This document shows, piece by piece, positions 43,774 through 52,871 of a stretch of DNA of 64,000 nucleotides. The stretch comes from Wenzhouxiangella sp. (lineage in GTDB: Bacteria > Pseudomonadota > Gammaproteobacteria > Xanthomonadales > Wenzhouxiangellaceae): assembly GCA_007134485.1 (NCBI GenBank), contig SLKT01000010.1:1-64000 (forward strand). Reading direction: 5' to 3'. Positions within the stretch are counted from its first letter, which is position 1; every line of letters begins with the position of its first letter. A program made the position numbers and the translations under genes. Under the pieces are notes generated by a model. That model was not told where the DNA came from. It saw only the letters and a program-made list of their open reading frames with translations, and ran no database searches.

Positions 43774-44157
43774 ATGTCCGATACCGACAAGGCCATCGTG
43801 CCAATCGTCAAAATGGCGATGAACAGTGACGCTTTTCGCGATGAAGTCATCACCGGCAAGGAATGCCAGGTGGTTCTGATGACCATCCAGCCCGGCGAGG
43901 AGATCGGCGCGGAAGTTCATGATGATCATGACCAGATCCTGGTTTTCGTCGAAGGTAACGGCCAGGCGATACTGTCCGGTCAGGCGCGAGAAGTGGGCGT
44001 CAATGACCTGGTTTTCGTCCATGCCGGCACCGAACACAACTTCATCAATACCGGCACCCGTCCGTTGCGCCTGTACACCATTTACGCCCCGCCCGAACAC
44101 CCAGCCGGCACACGCCATGAGGACAAGGGCGAGGCCGATGCGGCTGAGGAGCATTAG
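43774..44157 (+). CDS. Cupin domain protein
   Basis: This 127-residue single-domain cupin has the two metal-binding motifs GAEVHDDHDQILVFVEGNGQ and VFVHAGTEHNFINTG (His, His, Glu/Gln, His). AAGGAG lies before the ATG. It is divergent from the acyl-CoA dehydrogenase gene. The substrate is unknown. Confidence 0.88.
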   Translation: MSDTDKAIVPIVKMAMNSDAFRDEVITGKECQVVLMTIQPGEEIGAEVHDDHDQILVFVEGNGQAILSGQAREVGVNDLVFVHAGTEHNFINTGTRPLRLYTIYAPPEHPAGTRHEDKGEADAAEEH

Positions 44158-44262
44158 GGGTTCGGGTTCGAACCTCTACTGATTCATACCCTCTCTGCTT
44201 CATCAAAGGCAGAGTGTGCGAAATAAGGTGTAAACCATGTGACCGGAATACACCCTTGAGAA

Positions 44263-44356
<94 letters not shown>

Positions 44357-44405
44357 GGCGAGTTTACTGCAACCCCTTATTATACTCGGGCAGTCTGGGT
44401 TATGG

Positions 44406-46211
44406 TCACCCCTGCCGACTGGCCCGCTTGCGTTCATGTTCCTTGAGCAGGCGCTTGCGCAGTCGGATGGAGTCGGGCGTGACTTCCAGTAGTTCATCGT
44501 CGGCGAGAAACTCTAGGGCCTGTTCCAGGCTCATGCGTACCGGCGGGGTCAGCAGCAAGGCGTCGTCCTTACCGGCGGCGCGGATGTTGGTCAGCTGCTT
44601 TTTCTTCAAAGGGTTGACTACCAGGTCGTTCTCACGCGAATGCAGGCCGACGATCATGCCCTCGTAGACCTCCTCGCCCGGCCCGACAAACAGCTTGCCG
44701 CGATCCTGGAGGCTGAACAGGGCATAGGCCACCGTCGTTCCGGTATCCATGCTGATCAGGGTGCCGTTGACCCGGCCGGCAACCTTCTCGGTGGCCGGAC
44801 CCCAGTGGTCGAATACGCGGAAAAACAGGCCGGTGCCGGCGGTCATGGTGCGGTAGCTGGACTGAAAACCGATCAAGCCGCGTGCCGGGGCCAGGTAATC
44901 GAGCCGCACCCGCCCCTTGCCGTCGGGCTGCATATCCTTGAGCTGGCCCTTGCGCTCGCCCATGGCCTGCATGACCGCCCCCTGGTATTGTTCCTCGAGA
45001 TCGAGCACCACGGACTCCCAGGGCTCCTGGATATCCCCGTCGACTTCGCGCTTTCTCACACGCGGTCGCGATACCGCCAGCTCGTAGCCTTCACGGCGCA
45101 TGGTCTCGATCAGGACTGACAGATGCAGCTCACCACGACCGGCCACATCGAACTGGTCCGGGTCGGAGGTATCGCTGACCTGCAAGGCCACGTTGTGAGT
45201 GGCCTCCTGGAACAGACGGGCACGCAGTTGTCGACTGGTCAGGTACTTGCCCTCGCGACCGGCAAACGGCGAGTCATTGACTTGGAAAGTCATGTGAATG
45301 GTGGGCTCATCCACCGTTAACGGTGGCAAGGCCTCGACCTGGGCCGGGTCACAGAGCGTATCGGAAATGCCGATGTTTTCGATCCCCGAGATGCCGACAA
45401 TATCGCCGGCCGCCGCTTCGGGGATTTCCTCTCGCTTCAAGCCCTTGAACCCGAGCACCTGCAGGACTCGACCGGATCGCTGCTTGCCGTCACGATCAAT
45501 GATCTTGACCGCCTGATTGATTCGCACCCGCCCGCGCCGGATGCGCCCGACGCCGATCAACCCGACATAGGTGGAATATGACAGGCTGGAGACCTGCATC
45601 TGGAACGGGCCATCCGGATCCACCGGCGGCGGCGGAACATGTTCGACCAGGGCCTCGAACAGCGGCGTCAAGTCACCGTCTCGGGCATTTTCATCCAGAC
45701 TCGCATAGCCATTGAGTCCGGAGGCGTAGATCACCGGGAAATCCAGTTGTTCATCGCTGGCCCCGAGCTTGTCGAACAGGTCGAAGGTCTGATTGAGCAC
45801 CCAGTCCGGTCGTGCGCCGGGCCGATCGATCTTGTTGATGACCACGATCGGCCGAAAGCCCATGTCGAATGCCTTCTGCGTCACGAAACGGGTCTGCGGC
45901 ATGGGTCCGTCGACCGCGTCGACCAGCAGCAATACCGAGTCGACCATCGACAGCACGCGCTCGACCTCGCCACCGAAATCGGCGTGCCCGGGGGTATCGA
46001 CAATATTGATTCGCCAGTCCCGCCAGGTAATCGCGGTGTTCTTGGCCAGGATGGTGATGCCGCGTTCGCGCTCCTGGTCCTCGGAGTCCATGACCCGCTC
46101 GGTCAGGCGCTCATGCGCGGCGAACTCGCCGGACTGGCGCAGGAGCTGGTCTACCAGGGTGGTCTTGCCATGATCGACGTGCGCGATGATGGCGATGTTG
46201 CGTAGCTTCAT
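44406..46211 (-). CDS. typA: Ribosome-associated GTPase TypA/BipA
   Basis: This 601-residue translational GTPase affects stress and ribosome assembly. It has P-loop AHVDHGKTT, the G2 ITI segment ([12 protein letters not shown]), [22 protein letters not shown] and the BipA-type C-terminal domain ending in basic residues. The size and order match E. coli BipA (607). The start ATG is the first codon; the upstream gap holds repeats. Confidence 0.96.
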   Translation of the reverse strand: MKLRNIAIIAHVDHGKTTLVDQLLRQSGEFAAHERLTERVMDSEDQERERGITILAKNTAITWRDWRINIVDTPGHADFGGEVERVLSMVDSVLLLVDAVDGPMPQTRFVTQKAFDMGFRPIVVINKIDRPGARPDWVLNQTFDLFDKLGASDEQLDFPVIYASGLNGYASLDENARDGDLTPLFEALVEHVPPPPVDPDGPFQMQVSSLSYSTYVGLIGVGRIRRGRVRINQAVKIIDRDGKQRSGRVLQVLGFKGLKREEIPEAAAGDIVGISGIENIGISDTLCDPAQVEALPPLTVDEPTIHMTFQVNDSPFAGREGKYLTSRQLRARLFQEATHNVALQVSDTSDPDQFDVAGRGELHLSVLIETMRREGYELAVSRPRVRKREVDGDIQEPWESVVLDLEEQYQGAVMQAMGERKGQLKDMQPDGKGRVRLDYLAPARGLIGFQSSYRTMTAGTGLFFRVFDHWGPATEKVAGRVNGTLISMDTGTTVAYALFSLQDRGKLFVGPGEEVYEGMIVGLHSRENDLVVNPLKKKQLTNIRAAGKDDALLLTPPVRMSLEQALEFLADDELLEVTPDSIRLRKRLLKEHERKRASRQG

Positions 46212-46257
46212 CTTGTTTGGCCGGATGGGGTGGCGGGGCAGCCGGCCATTATATCTG

Positions 46258-46309
46258 GTTTCGGTTTACGGTTTACGGTTTAGGAATTCAGGGTTCAGGG
46301 TTCAGGGAA
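46258..46309. repeat. Heptanucleotide arrays GGTTTAC then GGTTCAG
   Basis: Three copies of GGTTTAC (46258-46282) change into three copies of GGTTCAG (46287-46309). The units are related and use the same heptamer frame as the array at 32245-32321. Confidence 0.65.
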
Positions 46310-46350
46310 AGGCGCAAGGAAAAACCGACAGCCTGATACCAGCCGCCACA

Positions 46351-46381
46351 CTCTCCCGTCTCCCGTCTTCCGTCTCCCGTC
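46351..46381. repeat. Heptanucleotide array CGTCTCC/CGTCTTC
   Basis: Four to five CGTCTCC-type copies end directly at the stop of the downstream secreted-protein gene. They are the complement of the GGGAGAC arrays elsewhere. Confidence 0.65.
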
Positions 46382-46382
46382 C

Positions 46383-46937
46383 TTAATCCTCCCACCCCCA
46401 CGGGGCCGGGGGCGGCTCGACCGGTTCGGTCAGGTCGAACTCGAAGTGATAATAGCGCTCGGTGGCCAGGCGGCGGACGTAGTAGATGAACTTCTCGTCC
46501 GGGCGGACTTCCATCAGCCAGACGTTGGGGTAGTTGTCGGGCAGTGTGTCCAGGGTTTGGTCGTCGGCGGGGAAGATCTGGGCGTTTGCGCTGCCGCGGT
46601 TGGGAGAGAGACCGCCGTACATGGTCACCTCTTCGGAACTGCCATCGGGATTGCGGTGGTCGTGGCGCAATTCGATGCGCTCGCCTTTCCGGGTCAGGAC
46701 CCAGGTGCGCGACAGGTTGTCACCGACCACGAATGGGATGCGAATGCGCTGATCGCCGCAATCGCGCACGTGCATGATGAGCGACTCGCCCTCAAGATCG
46801 CCATCGGGTGAGGCCAGCAGGCGGCCGGCGAAAGCCTGGTCACAGAGCTTGTGCAGCTGATCCCAGAAGCCATCCACGGTATCGGCTTTCGCCAGAGTGG
46901 AAAACAGCATCAGGATGGCCGGAAATATGATTCTCAT
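46383..46937 (-). CDS. Secreted protein of unknown function
   Basis: This 184-residue protein has a signal peptide (MRIIFPAILMLFSTLAKA) and a mature part with several Trp, Tyr and acidic residues (CDQAFAGRLLASPDGDLEGE; WLMEVRPDEKFIYYVRRL; HFEFDLTEPVEPP). Two Cys (LHKLCDQAF and VRDCGDQR) may form a disulfide. I do not recognise the family. It follows hemY by 30 bases and may be co-transcribed. Confidence 0.75.
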   Translation of the reverse strand: MRIIFPAILMLFSTLAKADTVDGFWDQLHKLCDQAFAGRLLASPDGDLEGESLIMHVRDCGDQRIRIPFVVGDNLSRTWVLTRKGERIELRHDHRNPDGSSEEVTMYGGLSPNRGSANAQIFPADDQTLDTLPDNYPNVWLMEVRPDEKFIYYVRRLATERYYHFEFDLTEPVEPPPAPWGWED

Positions 46938-46967
46938 GTTCGACTCCTTGAGCGATTGGTCGCTGAA

Positions 46968-48155
46968 TCAGGTCGGAGGCGGCAAGGGCGTGGCGCCCCG
47001 CCCCTGTTTGAGTCGCAGCGCGTTGCGGTAACACTGGGCGGCCGCTTCCAGGCTGCCGGAGCGGTCCAGAATGCGCCCGAGCGCCGCGTAGGCCTCGCTG
47101 TCGGGCTGGTCGGCGACCGCCTTTTCGAGCGATTCGCGCGCCTTGTCATACTGGCGATCATCCAGATACATCAGGCCAAGCGCCAGATGCAGACCGCCAT
47201 GCTCGGGCTGCTCCCTGAGCCATCCTTCGCAATCGGAAATGCGCGCCGGACGCTCATCGGCGCCGACCTCGGCATAGACGCGCAATGCCTCTCGATCGAG
47301 CTGGTTGGACAGCAACCGCTTCAAATGGGAGCCGGCCAGTCCGGGCCGGTCGAGTTCGATGGCCCGGCGCGCATAGGCCAGAACGAGATCGCGCGCCTTG
47401 TGTTGCTTGCGGCTCAGGGATCTCCAGCTCGACTGCAAGGACTCAACGTCCGAACTGGATTCAATCTCGCGAATCGCTGCCAGAGTGATCACTTCATCAC
47501 AGCGCTGCCGATCGACGATCCCGGACTTGTGCAGGGCCGGCGCCAGCATTCGCACCGCTTCCCAGCGCCCCAGATCCTGGTAGGCCTGCAGCAGGAGTCT
47601 CAATACGCCGGCATGGCGCGGCTTGCGCAAGTGCAGATCCTCGAGCACCGGCACAGCCTCGTCCACCCGCCCTTCCCCGATCAGCAAGCGCGCCCTGGCC
47701 AGGCCAGTCACGAAATGGCGCCGTCCGAAACGGGCATCGGCAAGGCGCAGCCAGCGATCCCGCCCGCTGCGATCCGCCGAACCCTGGGCGGCGCGCGCCG
47801 CTGCCAGCAAGCCAACCGTGGAACGACGGAATTCAAGCGAACGCGATAATTCCCGTTCGGCCTTTTGCCAATCACCTTCGGTCAGGGCCAGCAACCCGTT
47901 TTCCATCTGCCGCCGGGCACGGCTTTCACGCGCCCGGTAGAGGGCCTTGCCCGGGAGTCGAAAAACGGCAATGGTCACCGAAATGGCGATCCAGGCCAGC
48001 AGCACCAGACCCACCAGCGTCAGCACTGACATTTCCAGTCGCCACTGGTCAATATCAATGGCGACCAGCCCGGGATCCTCCAGCAGCCGCGGAGCGATCA
48101 GGGCGGCCGCGACCAGTGCCGCCAGCACCAGAACGACGAGCAGCAATCGCTTCAC
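46968..48155 (-). CDS. hemY: HemY-like protein (heme operon, TPR)
   Basis: This 395-residue inner-membrane protein has two membrane helices (about 3-25 and 42-68) and a large TPR-like domain, matching the gammaproteobacterial HemY of the hemCDXY cluster, not protoporphyrinogen oxidase. It includes ESRARRQMENGLLALTEGDW and the terminal repeats. It overlaps hemX by four bases. Its exact role in heme supply is not settled. Confidence 0.88.
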   Translation of the reverse strand: MKRLLLVVLVLAALVAAALIAPRLLEDPGLVAIDIDQWRLEMSVLTLVGLVLLAWIAISVTIAVFRLPGKALYRARESRARRQMENGLLALTEGDWQKAERELSRSLEFRRSTVGLLAAARAAQGSADRSGRDRWLRLADARFGRRHFVTGLARARLLIGEGRVDEAVPVLEDLHLRKPRHAGVLRLLLQAYQDLGRWEAVRMLAPALHKSGIVDRQRCDEVITLAAIREIESSSDVESLQSSWRSLSRKQHKARDLVLAYARRAIELDRPGLAGSHLKRLLSNQLDREALRVYAEVGADERPARISDCEGWLREQPEHGGLHLALGLMYLDDRQYDKARESLEKAVADQPDSEAYAALGRILDRSGSLEAAAQCYRNALRLKQGRGATPLPPPT

Positions 48156-49363
48156 GTCGACTCCATGTCTTCGCGTAGACGAGCCAATGCCTCTCCGAGC
48201 CCGGATGGTGCGCTGGCCGGTTCCAGCTCGCGCAACTGCTCAATGACCTGCATCGCCTCCTGAACGGCGGATGCTTGCTGGTCGAAGTGTGAATCCAGGG
48301 TATCCGCGACCAGGTTCAGATGCCGGTCAAGCTCGCTCAGATCACGACGGGCAAGCGCCAGCTCGGCAGCCGTCAGGCGCAGCCGCAGGGATTCACGAAT
48401 CGTGTCCAGTTGCTCCTGAGTGATGGGTGTTTCATCACGCGGGCGTACCCGCACCAGCTCTCGCAAGGCCGAGCGCATGCTGTCCGTCCAGCCCTGCTCG
48501 GGCACCTCTGTCTCTTCCTCGGATACTTCGACACCCGGCGCGGGGCGCTCCAGCGGCCATTCCGCCACTTGTCGCGCCAGTCGTTCCAGGCGGGCCTGGG
48601 CCTCGATCCAGTCCGGCGCCTCCACGCCCTCCAGGGCATCCAGTTCAGCCACCACCAGGCGACGAACCTGGCTCAGACGTGGATCATCCGCCCCGGCCAG
48701 TACCGCGGCGGCGCGACGATAGGCCGATCGAGCGCCCGCGAAATCCTGTGCCAGCTCGGCGCGCTCCTGGCCCAGCCGCAGCAGTGCAGCGGTTTCGATC
48801 ATGGCCAGATGCCGGTCAAGTTCGCGGTCGACTTCGCGCTGTGTTTCTTCGCGTTGCCACAGTTGGTGAACTTGCTCGAGCACCTCGTCTTCGACTTCTT
48901 CGAGGCGCTGCTCCACCCGGCTGACTTCATCACCCATGGAATCACCCATGGACTCCAGCGCACCGCCCAGATCGTCCAGTCGCCGGTCCTGATCTCGAAG
49001 GGCCTGATCGATTTCATCCATACTGGCGCGCAATGAATCAAGCGAGTCCTCGATTTGCCCGGCTCGCTCTCGCTCGGTGCTCAGCGCCGCCTGGACATCC
49101 TCGATACGATCATCCTCGCGATCCGTATCGAACTGCAGCCAGACCCAGGCCGCAAACCCCAATGCGCCAAACGCCACGATCAAGGCCAGAACGGTCAGGA
49201 TGCCGGAACCCGTCCGGCGCGGCCGTGAATCGGCATCCTCCGATTTCCGCTGGTCGTTGTCCTGCCCGTCCGACTCCGCTTGAGTCGGGGAAGGATCTTC
49301 GTCCCTGTCCTGTTGGCTTTCTTCCTTTTCGGTTTCGCTCATTTCAGCGGCCTGATCGCTCAT
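48152..49363 (-). CDS. hemX: HemX-like protein
   Basis: This 403-residue protein has an acidic/hydrophilic N-terminus (SETEKEESQQDRDEDPSPTQ), a membrane helix (about 53-75) and a long coiled-coil and helical periplasmic part. It is often annotated as uroporphyrinogen methyltransferase, but no SAM methylase motif is visible. It lies between hemD and hemY. ATG 49363 is preferred; a TTG two codons upstream is also open. Confidence 0.86.
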   Translation of the reverse strand: MSDQAAEMSETEKEESQQDRDEDPSPTQAESDGQDNDQRKSEDADSRPRRTGSGILTVLALIVAFGALGFAAWVWLQFDTDREDDRIEDVQAALSTERERAGQIEDSLDSLRASMDEIDQALRDQDRRLDDLGGALESMGDSMGDEVSRVEQRLEEVEDEVLEQVHQLWQREETQREVDRELDRHLAMIETAALLRLGQERAELAQDFAGARSAYRRAAAVLAGADDPRLSQVRRLVVAELDALEGVEAPDWIEAQARLERLARQVAEWPLERPAPGVEVSEEETEVPEQGWTDSMRSALRELVRVRPRDETPITQEQLDTIRESLRLRLTAAELALARRDLSELDRHLNLVADTLDSHFDQQASAVQEAMQVIEQLRELEPASAPSGLGEALARLREDMEST

Positions 49364-49401
49364 AACCAAACGTAAGTATCAAGATTAACGCAATTGATCG
49401 T

Positions 49402-50139
49402 TCAGCCCAACGCCTTGAGCATACTCTTGTCGTCGGCTCCATCGGCCTGCACCACGTTGCGGCATCCCGACCGAGTCGCCATTTCGGCGACTCTGGGCGA
49501 TGGCGCCACCACTCGACCGGCTAACACCTTTTGCCAGGATTCGGGTTTCAGACGAGACTCGAGAGCCAGCAAGGCACCACCACTGCTGATCAGGGTGGTC
49601 AGTTGTCTTGCTTGATGAATGCGTTGATCAAGACCTTCCGGCAAGGCCTGGTCAAGCCGACGGTAGACATGGATTCGCTCCACCCGCGCGCCCCGGCGAC
49701 GCAATTCGGTCTCCAGCAGGGCTCGCCCGCCTGCCGCGGCCAGAATTGCAATCGAACGACCTTCAACGTCGTTCAGTTCCGGCAGGGCAAGCATGGCCTC
49801 GCTATTGCCGGCCGATTCGGGCGAGACAACCGATTCCAGTCCCAGATCCCGGGCCCTGCGAGCACTACCCGGTCCGGGCACGATCACCGGAATGGATGAC
49901 ATTACCTCATGTCCGACCAGAGCAACAGCTTGCCGTATCGCCTCGCCACTGGTCATGATGATTCGCTCAACCGGCAACACTTCGGCCAGACGCCGGGCCA
50001 CGGCTTCGGCGTTCTCAGGCCCTTCCAGTCGCACCGGTGGACAATGGAGCGCATCCCATCCGGCCTGCCGCAACGCCCGGGTCAATCGCTCCCCATCCGA
50101 GCCGGTTCGGGTTACCAACACCATCGTTTGATCAACCAT
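49402..50139 (-). CDS. hemD: Uroporphyrinogen-III synthase
   Basis: HemD closes hydroxymethylbilane to uroporphyrinogen III. The 245-residue protein has the two-domain pattern with VLVTRTGSDGERLTRALRQAGW, IIMTSGEAIRQAV, VPGPGSARRARDLGL, ILAAAGGRALLETELRRRGARVERIHVYRR and LISSGGALLAL. The start at 50139 lies just downstream of a terminator on the same strand, so an independent promoter may exist. An upstream extension to 50241 would read through that terminator. Confidence 0.9.
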   Translation of the reverse strand: MVDQTMVLVTRTGSDGERLTRALRQAGWDALHCPPVRLEGPENAEAVARRLAEVLPVERIIMTSGEAIRQAVALVGHEVMSSIPVIVPGPGSARRARDLGLESVVSPESAGNSEAMLALPELNDVEGRSIAILAAAGGRALLETELRRRGARVERIHVYRRLDQALPEGLDQRIHQARQLTTLISSGGALLALESRLKPESWQKVLAGRVVAPSPRVAEMATRSGCRNVVQADGADDKSMLKALG

Positions 50140-50184
50140 GCGCCCATTATCCTTTGAATCGCCAAGGGAAGCACTGATCTGGAC

Positions 50185-50213
50185 AAAAAAAAGCCCGCCT
50201 TGCGGCGGGCTTT
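50185..50213 (-). terminator. Rho-independent terminator between hemC and hemD
   Basis: GAAAGCCCGCC, TTGC-type loop bases and GGCGGGC are followed on the minus strand by eight T. The stem is nine GC-rich base pairs. It ends the hemC transcript or the small RNA described next, before hemD. Confidence 0.92.
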
Positions 50214-50371
50214 CGGGATAAATTCCGGGTGCCTGACTCAACTCGCTAAAGTGCTGGGGGCTTGCGTGTTGGCGTTGGCAGTAGGGGGACGCACCTCAAC
50301 AAGCGAAGTCGTGGGTGGCACCCGGAAAACTGAAACTGGATAAACTCCCCTGTTTGAACTCCTTGATTCCT
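50185..50371 (-). ncRNA. Candidate structured small RNA between hemC and hemD
   Basis: On the minus strand a perfect 11-bp helix joins TTCCGGGTGCC (50327-50317) to GGCACCCGGAA (50233-50223). Inside it GACT and TCGCT pair with AGCGA and AGTC, and TGCGT pairs with ACGCA. Two apical stretches carry runs of C (GCGTCCCCCTACTG and CAAGCCCCCAGC). The strong terminator follows at once. No reading frame of note crosses it. A possible promoter is at 50378-50407. It could also be a long hemC 3' UTR. C-rich loops recall C-rich regulatory RNAs such as Xanthomonas sX13, a comparison from memory only. Confidence 0.6.
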
Positions 50372-50377
50372 ACTCTG

Positions 50378-50407
50378 GCATAACTGATTCTGATTGTCCA
50401 GCCTCAA
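50378..50407 (-). promoter_or_regulatory. Candidate promoter of the small RNA
   Basis: On the minus strand TTGAGG and TTATGC are separated by 18 bases and would start transcription near 50371. Two mismatches in each hexamer make this only a candidate. Confidence 0.3.
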
Positions 50408-50430
50408 GCCGGAAAAACGGTCATTGAATG

Positions 50431-51345
50431 TCATAATTGTGACAGAATTCTCATTCCGCCCTGATCGAGCAGTTCGCGGCCGGCCCTGTTTCCCAGCAAT
50501 CCCGCACTTTCAAGTGGCCCTTCGATATCGACATCCAGACAGTCGCGGCCATCCGGACTGGCCAGACGGGCACGCAGTCGCAAGCGACCCTGCTCGATCT
50601 CGGCCAGTGCCGCCAGCGGCATTCGACAATCGCCGCCCAGCTCTGCGACCACGCCCCTTTCTGCTTCCACCTGGGCCCCGGTCTGCGCACAATGGAGCGG
50701 CCTGACCCGCTCTCGCGTGACATGATCGTCCTCGCGACACTGAATGACGATCACCCCCTGACCGGGCGCCGGCAGAAAATCGGGCGGCAGCAGCTCACTG
50801 CGGTGGTCCACGGTAATGCCCAGTCGATCAATGCCCGCCGCGGCCAGAATGACCGCCGCCACCTGCCCACTGCGCATTTTTTCAAGGCGGGTTTCAACGT
50901 TACCGCGCACGGGTTCGACCTGAAGTTCAGGAAACCGGCGCAGCAACTGACTCTGCCGTCGCAAGCTGGAAGTCCCCACCCGACTTCCGGCCGGCATCTC
51001 ATCCGGCAAGCTGCCATCCCGACTCAGCCACAGATCGGCCCACCCGGCCCGCGGGAGTACGGCTGCCAGCATCAACCCATCCGGGCTCTGCGCGGGAACG
51101 TCCTTGAGAGAGTGCACGGCGATGTCAGCGCTATTGTCCAGCAACGCCTTTTCCAGCTCCTTGAGAAAGAGACCCTTGCCGCCGATTTCTGCAAGCGAGC
51201 GGTCCAGGACTTCATCTCCGCGCGTGCTCATTGGCAATAGCTCCACCTCCAGCGAGGGGTGGACCTTTCTCAGCTTGTCGGCCACATGTTCGCTTTGCCA
51301 CAGGGCCAGACGGGACTTGCGTGTGGCAATTCGAATTTGATTCAC
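50431..51345 (-). CDS. hemC: Porphobilinogen deaminase (hydroxymethylbilane synthase)
   Basis: HemC polymerises four porphobilinogens into hydroxymethylbilane. The 304-residue protein has IRIATRKSRLALWQ, the substrate/cofactor Arg segment VGTSSLRRQSQLL, NVETRLEKM and Cys240 in GGDCRMPLA, which holds the dipyrromethane cofactor. Length agrees with the family (about 310). It overlaps the AlgR-type gene by four bases. Confidence 0.97.
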   Translation of the reverse strand: MNQIRIATRKSRLALWQSEHVADKLRKVHPSLEVELLPMSTRGDEVLDRSLAEIGGKGLFLKELEKALLDNSADIAVHSLKDVPAQSPDGLMLAAVLPRAGWADLWLSRDGSLPDEMPAGSRVGTSSLRRQSQLLRRFPELQVEPVRGNVETRLEKMRSGQVAAVILAAAGIDRLGITVDHRSELLPPDFLPAPGQGVIVIQCREDDHVTRERVRPLHCAQTGAQVEAERGVVAELGGDCRMPLAALAEIEQGRLRLRARLASPDGRDCLDVDIEGPLESAGLLGNRAGRELLDQGGMRILSQL

Positions 51346-52055
51346 GACTGAAGTAACTCCTGGCGAACGCTCGGCAGGTTGCGCCGACTGACCCGCGGTT
51401 GCAGATCGACACCTTTGATTTCGACCCGGACCTGTCCACGTCGATCCCGGGTCAGACCTTTCAGGTGAGCGCGCGAAACCAGCGTATTGCGGTGAACACG
51501 CAGGAATCGCTCGGAAAAGCGCTCTTCAATACGGACCAGTGAATCATCGATCAATGCCGTGCCCCCCTCGTAGTGGACGTTAGTGTACTTGTCCTCGGCC
51601 CGCAGCACACGAATGTCGGCCAGCGGGATGGACAGGATTCGGTCGCCCAACCGGGCCACCAGTTGCTCTTTTTTGTGCTCGACAGGACGCATCGTGCGAA
51701 TGCGCTCGATGGCCCGATTCAGCCGCTGCTGGCTGACAGGCTTGACCAGGTAGTCCACCGCTTCAAGATCGAAGGCCTCGACAGCATACTGCTCGTAAGC
51801 GGTCACGAACACCACCGCCGGAGGCCGTTCGAGGCGCGCCAACCGACTCGCCACTGCAACCCCGTCCATGCCGGGCATTTCAACGTCCAGAAAAATCACG
51901 TCCGGATGCATGCGGGCACATTCGACCAGTGCCTGCTCAGGTCGCGAACTGGTTCCGACAACCAGGCAACCATCGACATCACTCAGCATGCGTTTGAGTC
52001 GTTCGATGGCCGGAATCTCATCATCGACGATGAAGACATTGAGTGTCTCCTTCAC
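51342..52055 (-). CDS. algR: LytTR response regulator, AlgR-type
   Basis: This 237-residue regulator has a receiver domain (VDDEIP, Asp57 in VIFLDVEMPG, Lys in YLVKPVS) and a C-terminal LytTR DNA-binding domain (about 130-230). Its place before hemC-hemD is the same as algR in Pseudomonas. The GTG start has GGAGGA nine bases upstream and overlaps the esterase stop (GTGA). A sensor AlgZ gene is not present here, so the partner is elsewhere or absent. Confidence 0.9.
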   Translation of the reverse strand: MKETLNVFIVDDEIPAIERLKRMLSDVDGCLVVGTSSRPEQALVECARMHPDVIFLDVEMPGMDGVAVASRLARLERPPAVVFVTAYEQYAVEAFDLEAVDYLVKPVSQQRLNRAIERIRTMRPVEHKKEQLVARLGDRILSIPLADIRVLRAEDKYTNVHYEGGTALIDDSLVRIEERFSERFLRVHRNTLVSRAHLKGLTRDRRGQVRVEIKGVDLQPRVSRRNLPSVRQELLQS

Positions 52056-52729
52056 GCCCAGATGTCCTCCAGCCATTGATCGATGGCGCGAATTTCGTCC
52101 AGGTTGACCGAATGGGCCATTGGCCAGGTCAACCAGCGAACATCCAGTCCCGCACCGGTCAGCGCCTCGGCGCTGGCCTGGCCCAGCGAAACGGGCACGA
52201 TGGGATCCTGGTCACCGTGCCCCATGAAAATGGGCATTGAAGATGCCGCCGGACTCATCCATTCGTTCAGCCGACGCCCGTCAAGCAGGTAACAGGACAG
52301 CCCGATGATGCCGGCCAGGGGCCGCGAACGCGCAAGCCCGCAGCGCATGGCAATGGCGCCCCCCTGGGAAAAACCGGCCAGGACGATGCTGTCGGCGGAG
52401 ATTCCGGCCTCGATTTGCTGATCAAGGAGTCGATCGACGGCCGCCAGTGATGCGGCGATGCCGTCCTGGTCCTGGTCGCGATCGATTTCCATTCCGAGGA
52501 TGTCATACCAGGCGCGCATGGCCATGCCGCCATTGATGGTCACCGGCCGAACGGGGGCATGGGGAAAGATGAATCGAATCGGCCGACGAGATGCACTGGT
52601 CAGCTGCGGTACAATCGGCTCGAAATCATGACCGTCGGCGCCCAGTCCGTGCAGCCAGATCACGGCATGTGACGGATCCGGCCCGGTATCGTGAACAATG
52701 TATTCCAGCTCTTGATCAGGATCATTCAT
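52052..52729 (-). CDS. Alpha/beta hydrolase, carboxylesterase (EstB/lysophospholipase-like)
   Basis: This 225-residue cytoplasmic hydrolase has the oxyanion HGLGADG, the nucleophile elbow GFSQGG (Ser121), Asp175 (HGDQDPIVP) and His206 (PMAHSV), the classical triad of the phospholipase/carboxylesterase family. The start codon overlaps the divergent lptM start by two bases. It is the first gene of the algR-hemC transcript. Confidence 0.92.
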   Translation of the reverse strand: MNDPDQELEYIVHDTGPDPSHAVIWLHGLGADGHDFEPIVPQLTSASRRPIRFIFPHAPVRPVTINGGMAMRAWYDILGMEIDRDQDQDGIAASLAAVDRLLDQQIEAGISADSIVLAGFSQGGAIAMRCGLARSRPLAGIIGLSCYLLDGRRLNEWMSPAASSMPIFMGHGDQDPIVPVSLGQASAEALTGAGLDVRWLTWPMAHSVNLDEIRAIDQWLEDIWA

Positions 52730-52871
52730 GCGCACAATTCTAACTGCAGTCCTGTGGTTTCTGTTGCTGACAGGCTGTGGATTGAAAGGCGATCTTTACC
52801 TGCCCGAACCCGGTGACGAGCCGGAATCCGCTGAACAGCAGGACGAGCGAGATGATGAAGAGGACGCCTGA
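52728..52871 (+). CDS. lptM: LPS translocon maturation lipoprotein LptM (YifL)
   Basis: This is a 47-residue lipoprotein with a short signal and lipobox LLTGC (Cys17), followed by the family signature GLKGDLYLPEP and an acidic tail. LptM helps LptD mature at the outer membrane. It stands directly upstream of dapF in many Gammaproteobacteria, as it nearly does here. Its ATG overlaps the start codon of the divergent esterase within the bases CATG, and its 3' end overlaps the methyltransferase start. Confidence 0.88.
   Translation: MRTILTAVLWFLLLTGCGLKGDLYLPEPGDEPESAEQQDERDDEEDA

Noticed and set aside
44163-44180. T-arm-like GGTTCGAACC palindrome downstream of the cupin gene
   Set aside because: It resembles a tRNA T-arm, but no acceptor, D or anticodon arm can be built around it. 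There is also no integrase nearby, so it is not called as a tRNA or attachment site.
50140-50241. Extended HemD start at 50241
   Set aside because: It would be translated across the intrinsic terminator, and its residues do not belong to the family. MVDQTMVLVTR is the natural start.
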